Positions 1 to 8,586 of a stretch of DNA of 64,000 nucleotides are shown here, piece after piece (the stretch's first letter is position 1; every line of letters begins with the position of its first letter). The DNA is from Methylobacterium oryzae. Lineage in GTDB: Bacteria > Pseudomonadota > Alphaproteobacteria > Rhizobiales > Beijerinckiaceae. Below the pieces are notes generated by a model, which was not told the DNA's origin, ran no database searches, and saw only the letters and a program-made list of their open reading frames with translations. The DNA lies in NCBI RefSeq assembly GCF_021398735.1, contig NZ_CP090349.1, positions 310,001 through 374,000 on the forward strand, given 5' to 3'. Made by a program: the position numbers and the translations under genes.

Positions 1-214
1 CGGGTGCGCCGTTCGTTGCACGTCCGCATCGACCGCAGAGGATCTCGGCGCGTCCGGACGGGGGTGACCCAGCTGACCGCGCGACAGCCTCGAACGACGC
101 CGATCAGCGACCCCGCGCGCCCGCAGGCGACTTCGACGGGTGACCCGCGCGCCCCGGCACAGGCAAAGCGCCGCGCCTTGAGGGCGATGGACGGATGAAG
201 GGGGTTCGCGCGCC

Positions 215-439
215 TCAGCCGGCGCCGTACCCGCCCTTCCGGTTGTCGGGCTGCGGCGCGGGCGGTCGGGTGTCGTAGCCGCCGCTCTCCGGCGCCGCGT
301 CGGAGCCGGGATCAACGGGGCCCGGGGCGTGGGGACCGCTGCCGCCGGCCGCCGGGTCGGCCCGCTTCTCCGGGGCTGCCGGCCGGCCCGGCGGGACCGT
401 CCCCAGGGCCTCGCGTGCGGCGTCGACATCCTGTCCCAT
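215..439 (-). CDS. small hypothetical protein, Pro/Gly-rich
   Basis: 74-residue hydrophilic protein of low complexity, rich in Pro, Gly, Ala and Asp, with no membrane segment or signal peptide. I do not recognise a family. The start is supported by a GGGAGGG Shine-Dalgarno stretch a few bases upstream of the ATG on the minus strand. The composition could also come from a spurious frame in GC-rich DNA, so confidence is moderate. Nothing recognisable lies between position 1 and this gene. Confidence 0.5.
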   Translation of the reverse strand: MGQDVDAAREALGTVPPGRPAAPEKRADPAAGGSGPHAPGPVDPGSDAAPESGGYDTRPPAPQPDNRKGGYGAG

Positions 440-584
440 CCGTCCCTCCCTGCGGTCCTTCGTGTAGGGCCAAGGCGGGAGGTCGCCGCATGTTCCCCGC
501 GCGGCCGGCGCGGTCGCCGGGACCGGGCGGTCCGGCCCCGTCCCCGATCAGGACCGGCGTACCGGGCGATGCGTCAGCGCGGCC

Positions 585-734
585 TCATTTCCGCTCGCCG
601 GTGGGGTTGGGCGTCGCGGACGTGTCCGGCGCGACCGCCGGATTGACGGGCGTGACCTTCGACCACGTGGCCGCGATCGCCACGATGGCGAGCAGCAGGA
701 CGATGAAGATGCCGATGAGGGTGAGGCGCTTCAT
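585..734 (-). CDS. 49-residue single-pass membrane protein
   Basis: Very short protein beginning MKRLTLIGIFIVLLLAIVAI: two basic residues, one strongly hydrophobic helix (about residues 4-22), then a short polar tail rich in Pro, Thr and Asn. It looks like a bitopic inner-membrane miniprotein with its tail in the periplasm. No family recognised. The ribosome-binding site is weak; the main evidence is the clean hydrophobic segment with in-frame start and stop. It is separated by about 115 bases from the GAF protein gene on the same strand. Confidence 0.6.
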   Translation of the reverse strand: MKRLTLIGIFIVLLLAIVAIAATWSKVTPVNPAVAPDTSATPNPTGERK

Positions 735-848
735 GTGGCGGGTCTGGGTCTTCCGTGCGGGGGCCTGAGGGCGGGGAACGGCCGGGACGGCCGATCGATC
801 CCGGCCGGAACGGGATCCTGCGGCCGCGGACCCGCACGGCCGCGACCG

Positions 849-1343
849 TCACGATCCCGCCGGGCGCGGCCGCGCCAGGGCGGCGGCCGCGTGCCGGGCC
901 AGATCCTCGAGCCGGCGGACCGTCGCGTCGTCCGGGATGACCGAGGCGCACCAGTAGGCGCCCAGTGCGGCGACGGGCTCGGGCGAGCCGATCGGAACCA
1001 TCACGAGGCTGCGCATCGAGGTCAGGCGGTAGAGGGCGAGCGGCACCCGGGGATCGCACTCGATGTCCGGGATCACGATGGTCGCGTCGTCGAGCATCGC
1101 GCGGCCCGAGATGCACGCCGTCAGCGGGAACCTGCGACCGCGCCACAGCGGCTCGATGGCGTCCTCGGCGGCGTAGAAGGAGGCGTCGCCCTCGCGCAGA
1201 ACCACCGCGATCCCGTCGGAGCCCGCGATCTCCCGCGCGGTCTCGCGCAGGATCGCGACCGTGTCCTCCAGGGACCGGGCGGTCGCCAGGCGGTGGGCGG
1301 CCCGAACCAGACCCGAGGCGGGATCCAGGGAGAGTTCATCCAT
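849..1343 (-). CDS. GAF domain protein
   Basis: 164 residues, essentially one GAF domain (about residues 5-155). Typical pieces are the ATARSLEDTVAILRETAREI helix, the central strand and loop with DDATIVIPDIECDPRVP, and the end MRSLVMVPIGSP. It carries no kinase, cyclase or DNA-binding output, so it would sense a small ligand or act as a partner subunit. The ATG at 1343 was chosen because it places the GAF fold directly at the N terminus; in-frame extension upstream looks like non-coding translation. Ligand unknown. Confidence 0.75.
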   Translation of the reverse strand: MDELSLDPASGLVRAAHRLATARSLEDTVAILRETAREIAGSDGIAVVLREGDASFYAAEDAIEPLWRGRRFPLTACISGRAMLDDATIVIPDIECDPRVPLALYRLTSMRSLVMVPIGSPEPVAALGAYWCASVIPDDATVRRLEDLARHAAAALARPRPAGS

Positions 1344-1714
1344 GTGGGACGCGGCCGCGAGCACTCCGATCGATCGGGCAACGCCCCATGCGGTGCCGCT
1401 GTACAAGTTTGTCGGGCACCGGCGCGGTGGGCAACAACCTGGATCAAGCGTTTCGCCGACGGAATCGGGCGCGCGGAGATGTGCGGTCGCAGCGTGCGCA
1501 TATTGGTCGTCGCGGCGGACCTCCGCGACAGAAGTCGCGAAATAGTTCCGCGACACCGGATCACGACGCCGCGATGATGTGCTCCAGCGCACCTTTCGGT
1601 CCACCGGCTCCGGACCCCCGCCGGCGCTGTTGCAACAATGCACTATCGCGCCCGCACATCCTGACGTCCTGTCCGCCCCGCACACATCCCGTCCAACGGG
1701 AGACAGAGGACCAG
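1344..1714. other. non-coding gap between divergent genes
   Basis: 371-bp divergent intergenic region between the GAF gene (minus) and the porin gene (plus). It must hold promoters for both. No convincing palindrome, RNA gene or short ORF was seen. The porin Shine-Dalgarno AGAGGA lies at 1705-1710. Confidence 0.5.
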
Positions 1715-2551
1715 ATGATCAAGAAGCTTCTGCTCGCGAGCGCCGCCACGGCTCTCCTGACCGGCGCCGCCTCGGCCGCCGACCTGCCGCGCCGCGCCGC
1801 CCCGCCGCCGGTGTTCACCCCCGTCCCGGTCTTCACCTGGACCGGCGCCTACTTCGGTATCAACGCCGGCTACGCCTTCGACGCCAGCGACCGCAATACC
1901 GGCAACACCTTCGCCGTCCCCTTCCCCTACGCCGCCCCCGGCACCGTCGCCTCCTTCCGCAACCGCAGCCAGGACGGCTTCTCCGGCGGTGGCCAGATCG
2001 GCTACAACTGGCAGATCACCCCCGGCTCCGGCCTCGTGATCGGTGTCGAGGCCGACGCCCAGTACCTCGACTTCGGCCGTAACCGGAACAACGCCTTCGT
2101 CTCCGGCGCGCTGGCCCCCGGCTACTACGTCACCGACCCGCGCGGCCTCTCCAGCCTCGACTTCTTCGGCACCGTCCGCGGTCGCCTCGGCTACGCCTTC
2201 GACCGCACCCTCGTGTACGGCACCGGCGGCTTCGCCTACGGCTCGGGCAGCGCCGACCGCTCCTTCGGCGGCTATGCCGGCAACGACAGCTTCCGCACCG
2301 GCTGGGCCGTCGGCGGCGGCATCGAGTACGCCCTGCCCACCGACTCGTTCCTGAACTTCTTCCGCTCCTCGGCCGTGACGCTCAAGGTCGAAGGCCTGTA
2401 CGTCAACCTCGACCGCAACACCCGCAACCAGGGCGCGTTCGTCATCAACGCCGCCAACAACTTCCCGGTCGTCTACAGCGGCATCGGTCGCCGCTCCGAC
2501 GAGTTCGCCGTCGTCCGCGCCGGCCTGAACTACAAGTTCGGCTCCTACTGA
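1715..2551 (+). CDS. outer-membrane beta-barrel porin family protein
   Basis: 278 residues. An N-terminal Sec signal (MIKKLLLASAATALLTGAA, cleavage near SAA-ADLP) is followed by the Pro-rich segment AAPPPVFTPVPVFTWTGAYF and an eight-stranded-type barrel of the Omp25/Omp31 kind (TWTGAYFGINAGY, GGQIGYNWQ, FGTVRGRLGYAF, GWAVGGGIEYAL). The last residues, VRAGLNYKFGSY, end in an aromatic as expected for the BAM signal. Such proteins are abundant surface porins or structural outer-membrane proteins in Rhizobiales. AGAGGA just upstream fixes the ATG at 1715. Two hairpins follow the stop. Confidence 0.93.
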   Translation: MIKKLLLASAATALLTGAASAADLPRRAAPPPVFTPVPVFTWTGAYFGINAGYAFDASDRNTGNTFAVPFPYAAPGTVASFRNRSQDGFSGGGQIGYNWQITPGSGLVIGVEADAQYLDFGRNRNNAFVSGALAPGYYVTDPRGLSSLDFFGTVRGRLGYAFDRTLVYGTGGFAYGSGSADRSFGGYAGNDSFRTGWAVGGGIEYALPTDSFLNFFRSSAVTLKVEGLYVNLDRNTRNQGAFVINAANNFPVVYSGIGRRSDEFAVVRAGLNYKFGSY

Positions 2552-2560
2552 GACCGACCA

Positions 2561-2598
2561 GCGACGGTCGGATGCGACGCTCGCATCCCGACCGTCGC
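2561..2598 (+). terminator. hairpin after porin gene
   Basis: A 17-18 bp inverted repeat starts 10 bases after the stop: arm 2561-2577, arm 2581-2598, one bulged G, 3-base loop. There is no T-run. It could stabilise the mRNA 3' end or work with the next hairpin. Confidence 0.55.
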
Positions 2599-2618
2599 AC
2601 CCGACCCGACACGACACG

Positions 2619-2654
2619 CGAAGGGGCCGCTTCCCAAAGGAGGCGGCCCCTTCG
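2619..2654 (+). terminator. intrinsic-type terminator hairpin
   Basis: Perfect 12-bp stem (CGAAGGGGCCGC at 2619-2630 pairing with 2643-2654) with a 12-base loop. It lies between the porin gene and the convergent VOC gene and could serve both strands. Confidence 0.65.
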
Positions 2655-2700
2655 CCGTTCAGGAGGCCAGAACACCGACCAGACTCGGACCGGCGCCGCC

Positions 2701-3114
2701 TCAGTAGCCCTTCCAGAGGCCGGGTGTGGCCAGCTCGAGCAGGTGTCCGTCCGGGTCGCGGAAGTAGACGCTGACGCCGCCCCGCGGCCAGCGGGTGCGC
2801 CCCTCGACGGCCACGCCGGCGGCCGCGAGATGGTCCTCCCAGGGCGCGAGGGCGTCGGCGTCGATCGAGAACGCGATATGGGCCGGGCCGCGGCCGTCAT
2901 GGGGCGGTATGAGACCGCCCGGCGTCTCGATCGGCTGCAGAGACCCGCCCTCCGGAAAGAGCAGGAGGACGCCGCGGCCGCCGACGTCGAAGGCGCGCAT
3001 GCGGAAGTCGGTGAAGAGGCAGCGCAACCCCATCGTGTCGCGATAGAAGGCCTCGGCGCGGTCGAGGTCCGCGACGTACAGCGCCGTCTCCAGGATGGCG
3101 TTGAGCTCGGGCAC
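2701..3114 (-). CDS. VOC (glyoxalase/bleomycin-resistance) family protein
   Basis: 137 residues forming two beta-alpha-beta-beta-beta modules: ILETALYVADLDRAEAFYRD at the N terminus and AHIAFSIDADALAPWEDHLA in the middle. The C-terminal FRDPDGHLLELATP carries the usual metal-ligand Glu. VOC proteins include glyoxalase I, dioxygenases and resistance proteins, so substrate cannot be assigned. The start is GTG at 3114, preceded by AGGAGATC. It precedes no obvious partner; the MFS gene lies upstream on the same strand, 143 bp away. Confidence 0.9.
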   Translation of the reverse strand: MPELNAILETALYVADLDRAEAFYRDTMGLRCLFTDFRMRAFDVGGRGVLLLFPEGGSLQPIETPGGLIPPHDGRGPAHIAFSIDADALAPWEDHLAAAGVAVEGRTRWPRGGVSVYFRDPDGHLLELATPGLWKGY

Positions 3115-3257
3115 GGCGATCTCCTGGCGGCGGCGCGGTCACGGCCCGCGGGACTCCGTCCGGTCCGGTCCGGGCCGGTCCAGTCCGGGCCGGCGCAGCG
3201 CCGGGCGGCGGCCGCACCGGGCCAACCGGCCGGTCCCGGACTCGGTTCGCCGCGGGC

Positions 3258-4580
3258 TCAGACGGCCGACGGCCGCGGCGCGCCCGAGTCGGGGCGCGGG
3301 GCGCGGCCCGGCACCAGCGACAGGGCGGCCGAGAGCAGGGCGAAGACCACGAGCGGCAGGAGGCTCAGAGTGAAGCTGCCGGTCCCGTCCTTGATCGCGC
3401 CGATCAGGTAGGGGCCGAGGAAGCCGCCGAGATTGCCGACCGCGTTGATGGCCGCGATGCTCGCCGCCGCGGTGGCGGGCGGCATCTGCTCGGTCGCGAG
3501 CGCCCAGAACGGGCCCTTGAGCATGTAGACGCCCATGGCGGCGATCGTCAGCGCCGCCACGACCGGGCCGAGCCCCGACAGGACCGTGCCGCCCGCGAGC
3601 CCCAGCGCCAGGATCAGGAACGAGAGCGCGAGGTGCCAGCGCCGCTCGGCGGTCCGGTCGCTGTGCCGGCCCCAGAGGACCATCGCCAGGGACGCGAAGC
3701 CGTACGGGATGCTGTTCAGGAGCCCGGTCTCGACGTTGCCGAGACCGAAGCTCTTGACGATCTGCGGCGTCCAGAACGACAGCCCGTAGCTGCTCGCCGT
3801 CGAGCCGAAATAGATCGCGGCGAAGAGGGCGAGCCGCCGGTCGCGCAGGATGTCCCAGAGCGGCGGCTTCGCGGGCTGGCCGCTGCGGGTGTTGCGCGCC
3901 GCCTCGGCCCGGAGCTGCCGCTCCAGCCAGTCCCGCTCGGCCGCCGGCAGCCACGCCGCGTCCCGCGGGCCGTCCGGCAGGAGCCACAGGACCGCGACGG
4001 CCAGGAACACCGCCGGCAGGCCCTCGAGGATGAACAGCCACTGCCAGCCGGCGAGGCCGAACCCCGTCACGTTGAGTAGCGCGCCGGAGATCGGCGAGCC
4101 CAGGAACGACGAGATCGGGATCGAGATCATGAAGACCCCGATGATCCGCGCCCGGTAGGCGGAGGGGAACCAGTAGGTGAGGTAGAGGATCACGCCGGGG
4201 AAGAAGCCGGCCTCGGCGAGCCCCAGCAGGAAGCGCAGGCCGATGAACGACCACGGCCCCTGCACCAGGGCCATGGCGGCGGAGATGAGCCCCCAGGTCG
4301 CCATGATCCGGGCGATCCACAGCCGCGCCCCGAAGCGCTCCAGCATCAGGTTGCTGGGGATCTCCATCAGGAAGTAGCCGAGGAAGAAGATGCCGGCGCC
4401 CCAGCCGAACACGGTCGCCGAGAGGCCGACATCGTGGTTCATCTGGATCGCCGCGAAGCCGACATTCACGCGGTCCAGGAAGGAGACGAAGTAGGCGAGG
4501 ATCAGGAACGGCACGAGCCGCCAGCCGATCCTGCGCATCGCCGAGCGTTCCAGGGCGGCCTCGTCCGGGGAGCCTGTCAT
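3258..4580 (-). CDS. MFS transporter, anion:cation symporter (ACS) type
   Basis: 440 residues with about 12 membrane helices in two halves separated by a charged central loop near residues 190-235. The loop-2/3 region (FLDRVNVGFAAIQMNHDVGL, then GYFLMEIPSNLMLERFGAR) is typical of the ACS family (tartrate, phthalate, glucarate and other organic anions). The likely role is proton-coupled uptake of an organic acid; substrate unknown. ATG with GAGGAT upstream. The VOC gene downstream may process a related compound, which is inference only. Confidence 0.93.
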   Translation of the reverse strand: MTGSPDEAALERSAMRRIGWRLVPFLILAYFVSFLDRVNVGFAAIQMNHDVGLSATVFGWGAGIFFLGYFLMEIPSNLMLERFGARLWIARIMATWGLISAAMALVQGPWSFIGLRFLLGLAEAGFFPGVILYLTYWFPSAYRARIIGVFMISIPISSFLGSPISGALLNVTGFGLAGWQWLFILEGLPAVFLAVAVLWLLPDGPRDAAWLPAAERDWLERQLRAEAARNTRSGQPAKPPLWDILRDRRLALFAAIYFGSTASSYGLSFWTPQIVKSFGLGNVETGLLNSIPYGFASLAMVLWGRHSDRTAERRWHLALSFLILALGLAGGTVLSGLGPVVAALTIAAMGVYMLKGPFWALATEQMPPATAAASIAAINAVGNLGGFLGPYLIGAIKDGTGSFTLSLLPLVVFALLSAALSLVPGRAPRPDSGAPRPSAV

Positions 4581-5081
4581 CGGGCCTATCCTCGCGGCGT
4601 GTCGTGGGGTCAGGCCGGCCCCCGCGGGGGTCCGGGTCGATCCAGGTCACGTCTCCGAGTCACGGCCGGGTCCGCGCGGGGCGGGACGGCGCCGGGCGCC
4701 GCCGCGCGGGCGGCGGGCAGGCGCGGCGTCTCGGGCTTCCTCGCGGGCCGGTCATCTCTGGGTTGTGACCTGTGCCGACCCTGCTTAACCCGCGGCCGCC
4801 GCGGCTGGGAAGCGCCGCCGGGCTTCAACGGGGCGGATCTGTCGAGGGGAAACGGCGTCCGCGACCGTCCGGATACGGTCGGAGAGGCCGTCGACGAGCG
4901 CCGGACCGGATACCGGGCGGGCTCCCGCGACGCTCGGGGTGGCCCTCGTCTTCGCGCGCGACGAGGCCACCCAGGGCAGCCCGCCATCTGCCGGCGTGGC
5001 GCCGCTGGATCGCCTGGCCGCGCGCGGAGACGGGCGGCGCGGGCGGATCCCGACCGCCCGCGCCGCCTCCGGCGGTCGCCC
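4581..5081. other. non-coding gap between MFS and solute-binding protein genes
   Basis: 501 bp upstream of the MFS gene and downstream of the binding-protein gene, both on the minus strand. It holds a strong hairpin next to the latter (listed separately) and presumably the MFS promoter. No credible ORF: candidate frames are Arg/Pro-rich shadows. Confidence 0.5.
5033..5067 (-). terminator. terminator hairpin after solute-binding protein
   Basis: Perfect 14-bp G+C stem (5033-5046 pairing with 5054-5067) with a 7-base loop, 14 bases beyond the stop codon of the minus-strand gene. There is no clear T-run, so it may be a Rho-assisted or mRNA-stabilising hairpin. Confidence 0.7.
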
Positions 5082-6653
5082 TCAGCCCTTCTTGACGTTC
5101 CAGAACACCGGCACGCCGTCGAGGACGCCGGTCAGGGACGGCTTGTACGAGGTCTGGTTGAAGTACTGCCCGAGGGGCAGGTAGGGCAGGTCGGCGAAGG
5201 CCTGCTGCTGGAGCTCGCCCGCGAGCCGCTTGCGGGCGGCGGTGTCCGGGGCGTCCAGCCACTGGTCCCGCAGCGCCTCGATCCTCGCGCTGGTGGGCCA
5301 GCCGATCGCGGCGCTCTGTCCGGTCCCGCGCAGGAAGGCGCTGACCGCGGGATTCGCCTGGTCGAGCCCCGCCCAGAAGGTGCAGAAGGCGCTCCAGCCG
5401 CCCTGGGCGACCGGCTCCTTCTTGGCGCGCCGCTGCACCACCGAGCCCCAGTCCATGACCTGATAGTCGACGTTGAAGCCGGCGCGCGTGAGCATGTCGG
5501 CCGCCACGTCGGCGAGCGCCTTCAGGCTCGGGAAGTCCGAGGCGCCCATCAGCACCACCTTCTCGCCCTTGTAGCCGGCCGCCGCCAGCGCCGCCTTGGC
5601 GCCCGCGTAGTCGCGCTTGCTGGTCAGGGCGTCGAGGCCGACGTCGCTCGCCATGGGCAGGCCCGGGCAGAAGAAGCCGGTCGGCACGTGGATCAGCTTG
5701 GGATCGGTGCCGGTCACCGCCTGCATGAAGTCGGTCTGGTCGACGACCTTCAGCAGCACCTGCCGAATCGCCGGATTGTCGAAGGGCGGCTGGAGCTGGT
5801 TCATTCGCAGGCAGCCGATCAGGCCGGTCGGGTCGGTGATCCGCGTCGTCAGCCCGCGGAGGGTGGGCACGAGGTCGGCCGGCGGCTGCTCCCACCAGTC
5901 CATCTCGCCCGTCTGCATGGCCGAGGCGGCGGTCGCCTGATCGGGGATGACGTTCCACTCGACCCGGTCGACGTGGACGCGCTTCGGGCCCGAGGTCCAT
6001 TGCGGCTCGCCGCCCTCGCGGGGGACGTAGCCGGCAAAGCGCTCGTAGACCACCCGGGCGCCGACCACGCGCTCGTCCGCCTTGAAGCGGAACGGGCCGC
6101 TGCCGACCATCTCGGTCACCTGCGTGAACGGGTCGGTCTTGGCGAGACGCTCCGGCATGATCGCGCAGATCGAGGAGCCGACCTTGCCCAGCGCGTCCGG
6201 CAGGAGCGCGAAGGGCTTCTTCAGGCGGAACTGGATCGTCCGGTCATCCGGGGCCGAGAGCTCGTCCGTGTAGGCCATGAGCGTCTGGCCCATGGCGTCG
6301 CGCTTGCCCCAGCGCGCGACGCTCGCCACGCAGTCGCGGGCCAGGACCGGGCTGCCGTCGTGGAAGGTCAGCCCGGGCCGCAGGGTGAGGCGCCACAGCG
6401 TGCCGTCGTTCTCCACCGTGTGGCCCGCCACCATCTGCGGCTGGGCGGCGTAGGCGGCATCGGTGCCGTAGAGCGTGTCGAAGACGGCGAGCCCGTGATT
6501 CCGGGTGACGTAGGCGGTCGTCCAGATCGGATCGAGCACCGTCAGATCGGCCTGCGGGATGAACTTGAGCGTCCGGGCGGCACTGCCCTGCGCCAGCGCC
6601 GGGGTCGCGAGGGCGGCCCCCGACAGGGCCATGAAGGATCGTCTGTTCAGCAT
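5082..6653 (-). CDS. ABC transporter substrate-binding protein, family 5 (peptide/nickel type)
   Basis: 523 residues. The N terminus MLNRRSFMALSGAALATPALA has a twin-arginine motif and an AxA cleavage site, suggesting Tat export to the periplasm. The mature protein has the SBP_bac_5 fold: LTVLDPIWTT near the start, GTLWRLTLRPGLTFHDGSPV, VGSGPFRF, and a C terminus ending in a GVFWNVKKG-like strand (DGVPVFWNVKKG). Family members bind oligopeptides, nickel or opines. No permease or ATPase gene is adjacent, so it is an orphan component. Confidence 0.93.
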   Translation of the reverse strand: MLNRRSFMALSGAALATPALAQGSAARTLKFIPQADLTVLDPIWTTAYVTRNHGLAVFDTLYGTDAAYAAQPQMVAGHTVENDGTLWRLTLRPGLTFHDGSPVLARDCVASVARWGKRDAMGQTLMAYTDELSAPDDRTIQFRLKKPFALLPDALGKVGSSICAIMPERLAKTDPFTQVTEMVGSGPFRFKADERVVGARVVYERFAGYVPREGGEPQWTSGPKRVHVDRVEWNVIPDQATAASAMQTGEMDWWEQPPADLVPTLRGLTTRITDPTGLIGCLRMNQLQPPFDNPAIRQVLLKVVDQTDFMQAVTGTDPKLIHVPTGFFCPGLPMASDVGLDALTSKRDYAGAKAALAAAGYKGEKVVLMGASDFPSLKALADVAADMLTRAGFNVDYQVMDWGSVVQRRAKKEPVAQGGWSAFCTFWAGLDQANPAVSAFLRGTGQSAAIGWPTSARIEALRDQWLDAPDTAARKRLAGELQQQAFADLPYLPLGQYFNQTSYKPSLTGVLDGVPVFWNVKKG

Positions 6654-6728
6654 GCCGACTCGCCCGAGCGTTGCAATCCCGCTCAGGTTAGCACGCGGCG
6701 GGCCAAGCGCATCACAAGTGCATCACGG

Positions 6729-6764
6729 GCGCACCGGTCAGCGCACCGGTCAGCGTGCCGGTCA
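6729..6764. repeat. 12-bp tandem repeat, three copies
   Basis: Units GCGCACCGGTCA at 6729-6740 and 6741-6752, and GCGTGCCGGTCA at 6753-6764. The last unit contains the stop codon of the minus-strand gene 6762-7067. Confidence 0.85.
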
Positions 6765-7067
6765 GCGTGCGGCCGCCAGATCCTGCACGAGGGTCAGGAC
6801 GCGGCGGCGGATCTCGGGATCGTCGATGCGCCGGTAGGCATGCAGCAGGGCGTCGGCCTCGTCGGCACGCCCGCCCGCGACGCCGGCGCCCCGCTCCGCG
6901 CTCAGTGGGCCGTACAGGGAGGTGGCCGGAACCTGCAGCGCGTCGGCGATCCGCTGCAGCAGCCGCCCGGCACCCGGCGCGTGCGGCGGTGCGGTGCGCT
7001 CGAACAGGTCGTCCTCGGGCGCCGCAGCCCCGGAGGATCCGCTCCGGACAGGTGACTTCGATCCCAT
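6762..7067 (-). CDS. hypothetical protein, possible XRE-regulator C-terminal-like region
   Basis: 101 residues. The first 30 are low complexity. The rest contains ADALQVPATSLYGP and DDPEIRRRVLTLVQDLA, which resemble the tail of small XRE regulators (last helix plus a dimerisation helix). The DNA-binding helix-turn-helix itself is absent. It may be a remnant or a stand-alone dimerisation protein. Ribosome-binding site weak; start uncertain. Confidence 0.55.
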   Translation of the reverse strand: MGSKSPVRSGSSGAAAPEDDLFERTAPPHAPGAGRLLQRIADALQVPATSLYGPLSAERGAGVAGGRADEADALLHAYRRIDDPEIRRRVLTLVQDLAAAR

Positions 7068-7237
7068 CGGCGGTCAGGCTCTGGCGCGCGGGCTGGCTCG
7101 AGCATTCATAATACAGAAGACCGGCAGGACGCGAGTGGCCAGCACGCAACAGTTGCATGAATGCGTCAAAGAAGTCTTGAGGTTGCAGCTACCGAACCCG
7201 TAGATCGACCGGACCGGAGCCGCACACGTACACCGCC

Positions 7238-7846
7238 ATGCCCAAGACCAACGCGTCCGTCGGTCAGACCTGTCCCGAAGCCTTCCAGATCGCGCTCGAT
7301 TCCGCCGACATGATCGGGCACTGGGCGTGGGACCCTGCGACGGACCGGGTGCGGGTCGACGCCCTGGTGGCCCTCCTGTTCAAGGTCGATCCGACCGCGG
7401 CGGAATCCGGCATCCCGCTGGCCGTCTACGAGGAGGCCATCCACGTCGACGACCGCGACCGGGTCGACACCCTGATCCGCCGCAGCGTCGCGGCGGGGAG
7501 TTCCTACGTCGCCGAGTACCGGGTGATCTCCGTCGACGGCCGGATGCGCTGGGTCCTGGCGCGCGGCCGCTTCACCAGCGACCGTCGCGGCCGGCCGACG
7601 GGCGGGCGCGGGATCCTCGTGGACATCACGGCGCTGCGCGCGCGCGAGGCGATCGGCGGCGCGACCGCGCCCGACCTCGGCGACATGCCCCTGGACCGGG
7701 CGGTCGAGCACGCCCTCGCCGCGCAGGACGCCGTCGCGGCGCTGGGCGATCCGGCCCTGAAGGCCGAGGCGGACGCGCTGCTGATGGCGCTGGGGCGACG
7801 GCTGGCCCGGCGGCAGGTCGCGGAACGGCGCCGCCGCCTGAACTGA
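7238..7846 (+). CDS. PAS domain protein
   Basis: 202 residues with one PAS_3-type domain at about residues 15-130. Signatures are DMIGHWAWDPATDRVRVD, the HVDDRDRV loop and the PAC strand YRVISVDGRMRWVLARGRF followed by GRGILVDIT. The remaining C-terminal 65 residues are Ala/Arg-rich helix without a catalytic domain. It is therefore a one-domain sensor or adaptor with no visible output; ligand unknown. The hydrophilic C terminus could bind a partner kinase (inference). Confidence 0.85.
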   Translation: MPKTNASVGQTCPEAFQIALDSADMIGHWAWDPATDRVRVDALVALLFKVDPTAAESGIPLAVYEEAIHVDDRDRVDTLIRRSVAAGSSYVAEYRVISVDGRMRWVLARGRFTSDRRGRPTGGRGILVDITALRAREAIGGATAPDLGDMPLDRAVEHALAAQDAVAALGDPALKAEADALLMALGRRLARRQVAERRRRLN

Positions 7847-8075
7847 AGCGTGACGGCAGCGGCGCGGCGGCAACCACTAAATCCCGCCGCTAATTGTGCG
7901 CCTTGTTCGTGCAAAGCGGGGATGAACAAGCTTTCGTCAAGATAACGACTTTATTGGCCGCGAGCAGGTGCGGGACCGGCAGCGGCGTTGCCGGAGCCCC
8001 GTTCTCACCCGAGCGCGTCGCGCGCGCGCCGTTGCCGTCCGGACCCGGCGGGTCCGGCTTCCCGGGATCGTCGTC

Positions 8076-8303
8076 ATGCACTTCACCGTCACCGCACGCC
8101 TGTCCGCGCGCCGGTTCGCCTACCAGCACGCCTCGGTCCTGACCGCCCTGGATCAGGGCATGAGCCTGATCGCGGCCGGCATGGCCGAGGTGACGATCAC
8201 GGACGGCAGCGGCGAGGCGCGGACGCCGGCCGCGCTGTACCAGTCCCTGTTCGGGGCGCCCGGTCCCCTGCGGCGCCGCCCGGCGCAGGCGCAGGCCGCC
8301 TGA
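8076..8303 (+). CDS. small hypothetical protein
   Basis: 75 residues starting MHFTVTARLSARRFAYQH, with an amphipathic helical centre (LTALDQGMSLIAAGMAEVTI) and a basic tail. No family known to me. The ATG at 8076 was chosen because the upstream in-frame stretch is Arg-rich and unlike protein; GGGAT lies upstream. The regular alternation of helix and strand makes it more likely real than shadow. Confidence 0.65.
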   Translation: MHFTVTARLSARRFAYQHASVLTALDQGMSLIAAGMAEVTITDGSGEARTPAALYQSLFGAPGPLRRRPAQAQAA

Positions 8304-8586
8304 TCCCGGACGACCCGATCGCGCGCGACGTCCGCCCCGCAACAGATCGTCCCGCAGCGGATCGCCCCCTCGCCGGGCGGCGACGGGGCAGTGTCCGCAG
8401 GTGCTCGGGCGATCACGCCTTCGGTTTCACGACCCGAGGCCTGGAAACGACCGCGGCCCATCTCGACTAAAGAGAAATTTGACCAGTACGACGTCGTCTT
8501 TCTGGACAACGGCCGAGATCAGGCTTAACCTCGGTGTGTTCGTGCCGCCGACATGCGTGCTCGAATGCTTCCAAGGATCATCTTAC

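Noticed and set aside
1..214. Short plus-strand frame 4-198
   Set aside because: Arg/Thr/Pro-rich, no ribosome-binding site or structure; probably non-coding.
4434..7055. 873-codon plus-strand frame over the solute-binding protein
   Set aside because: Overlaps a Tat-exported binding protein in antisense and contains no family motif.
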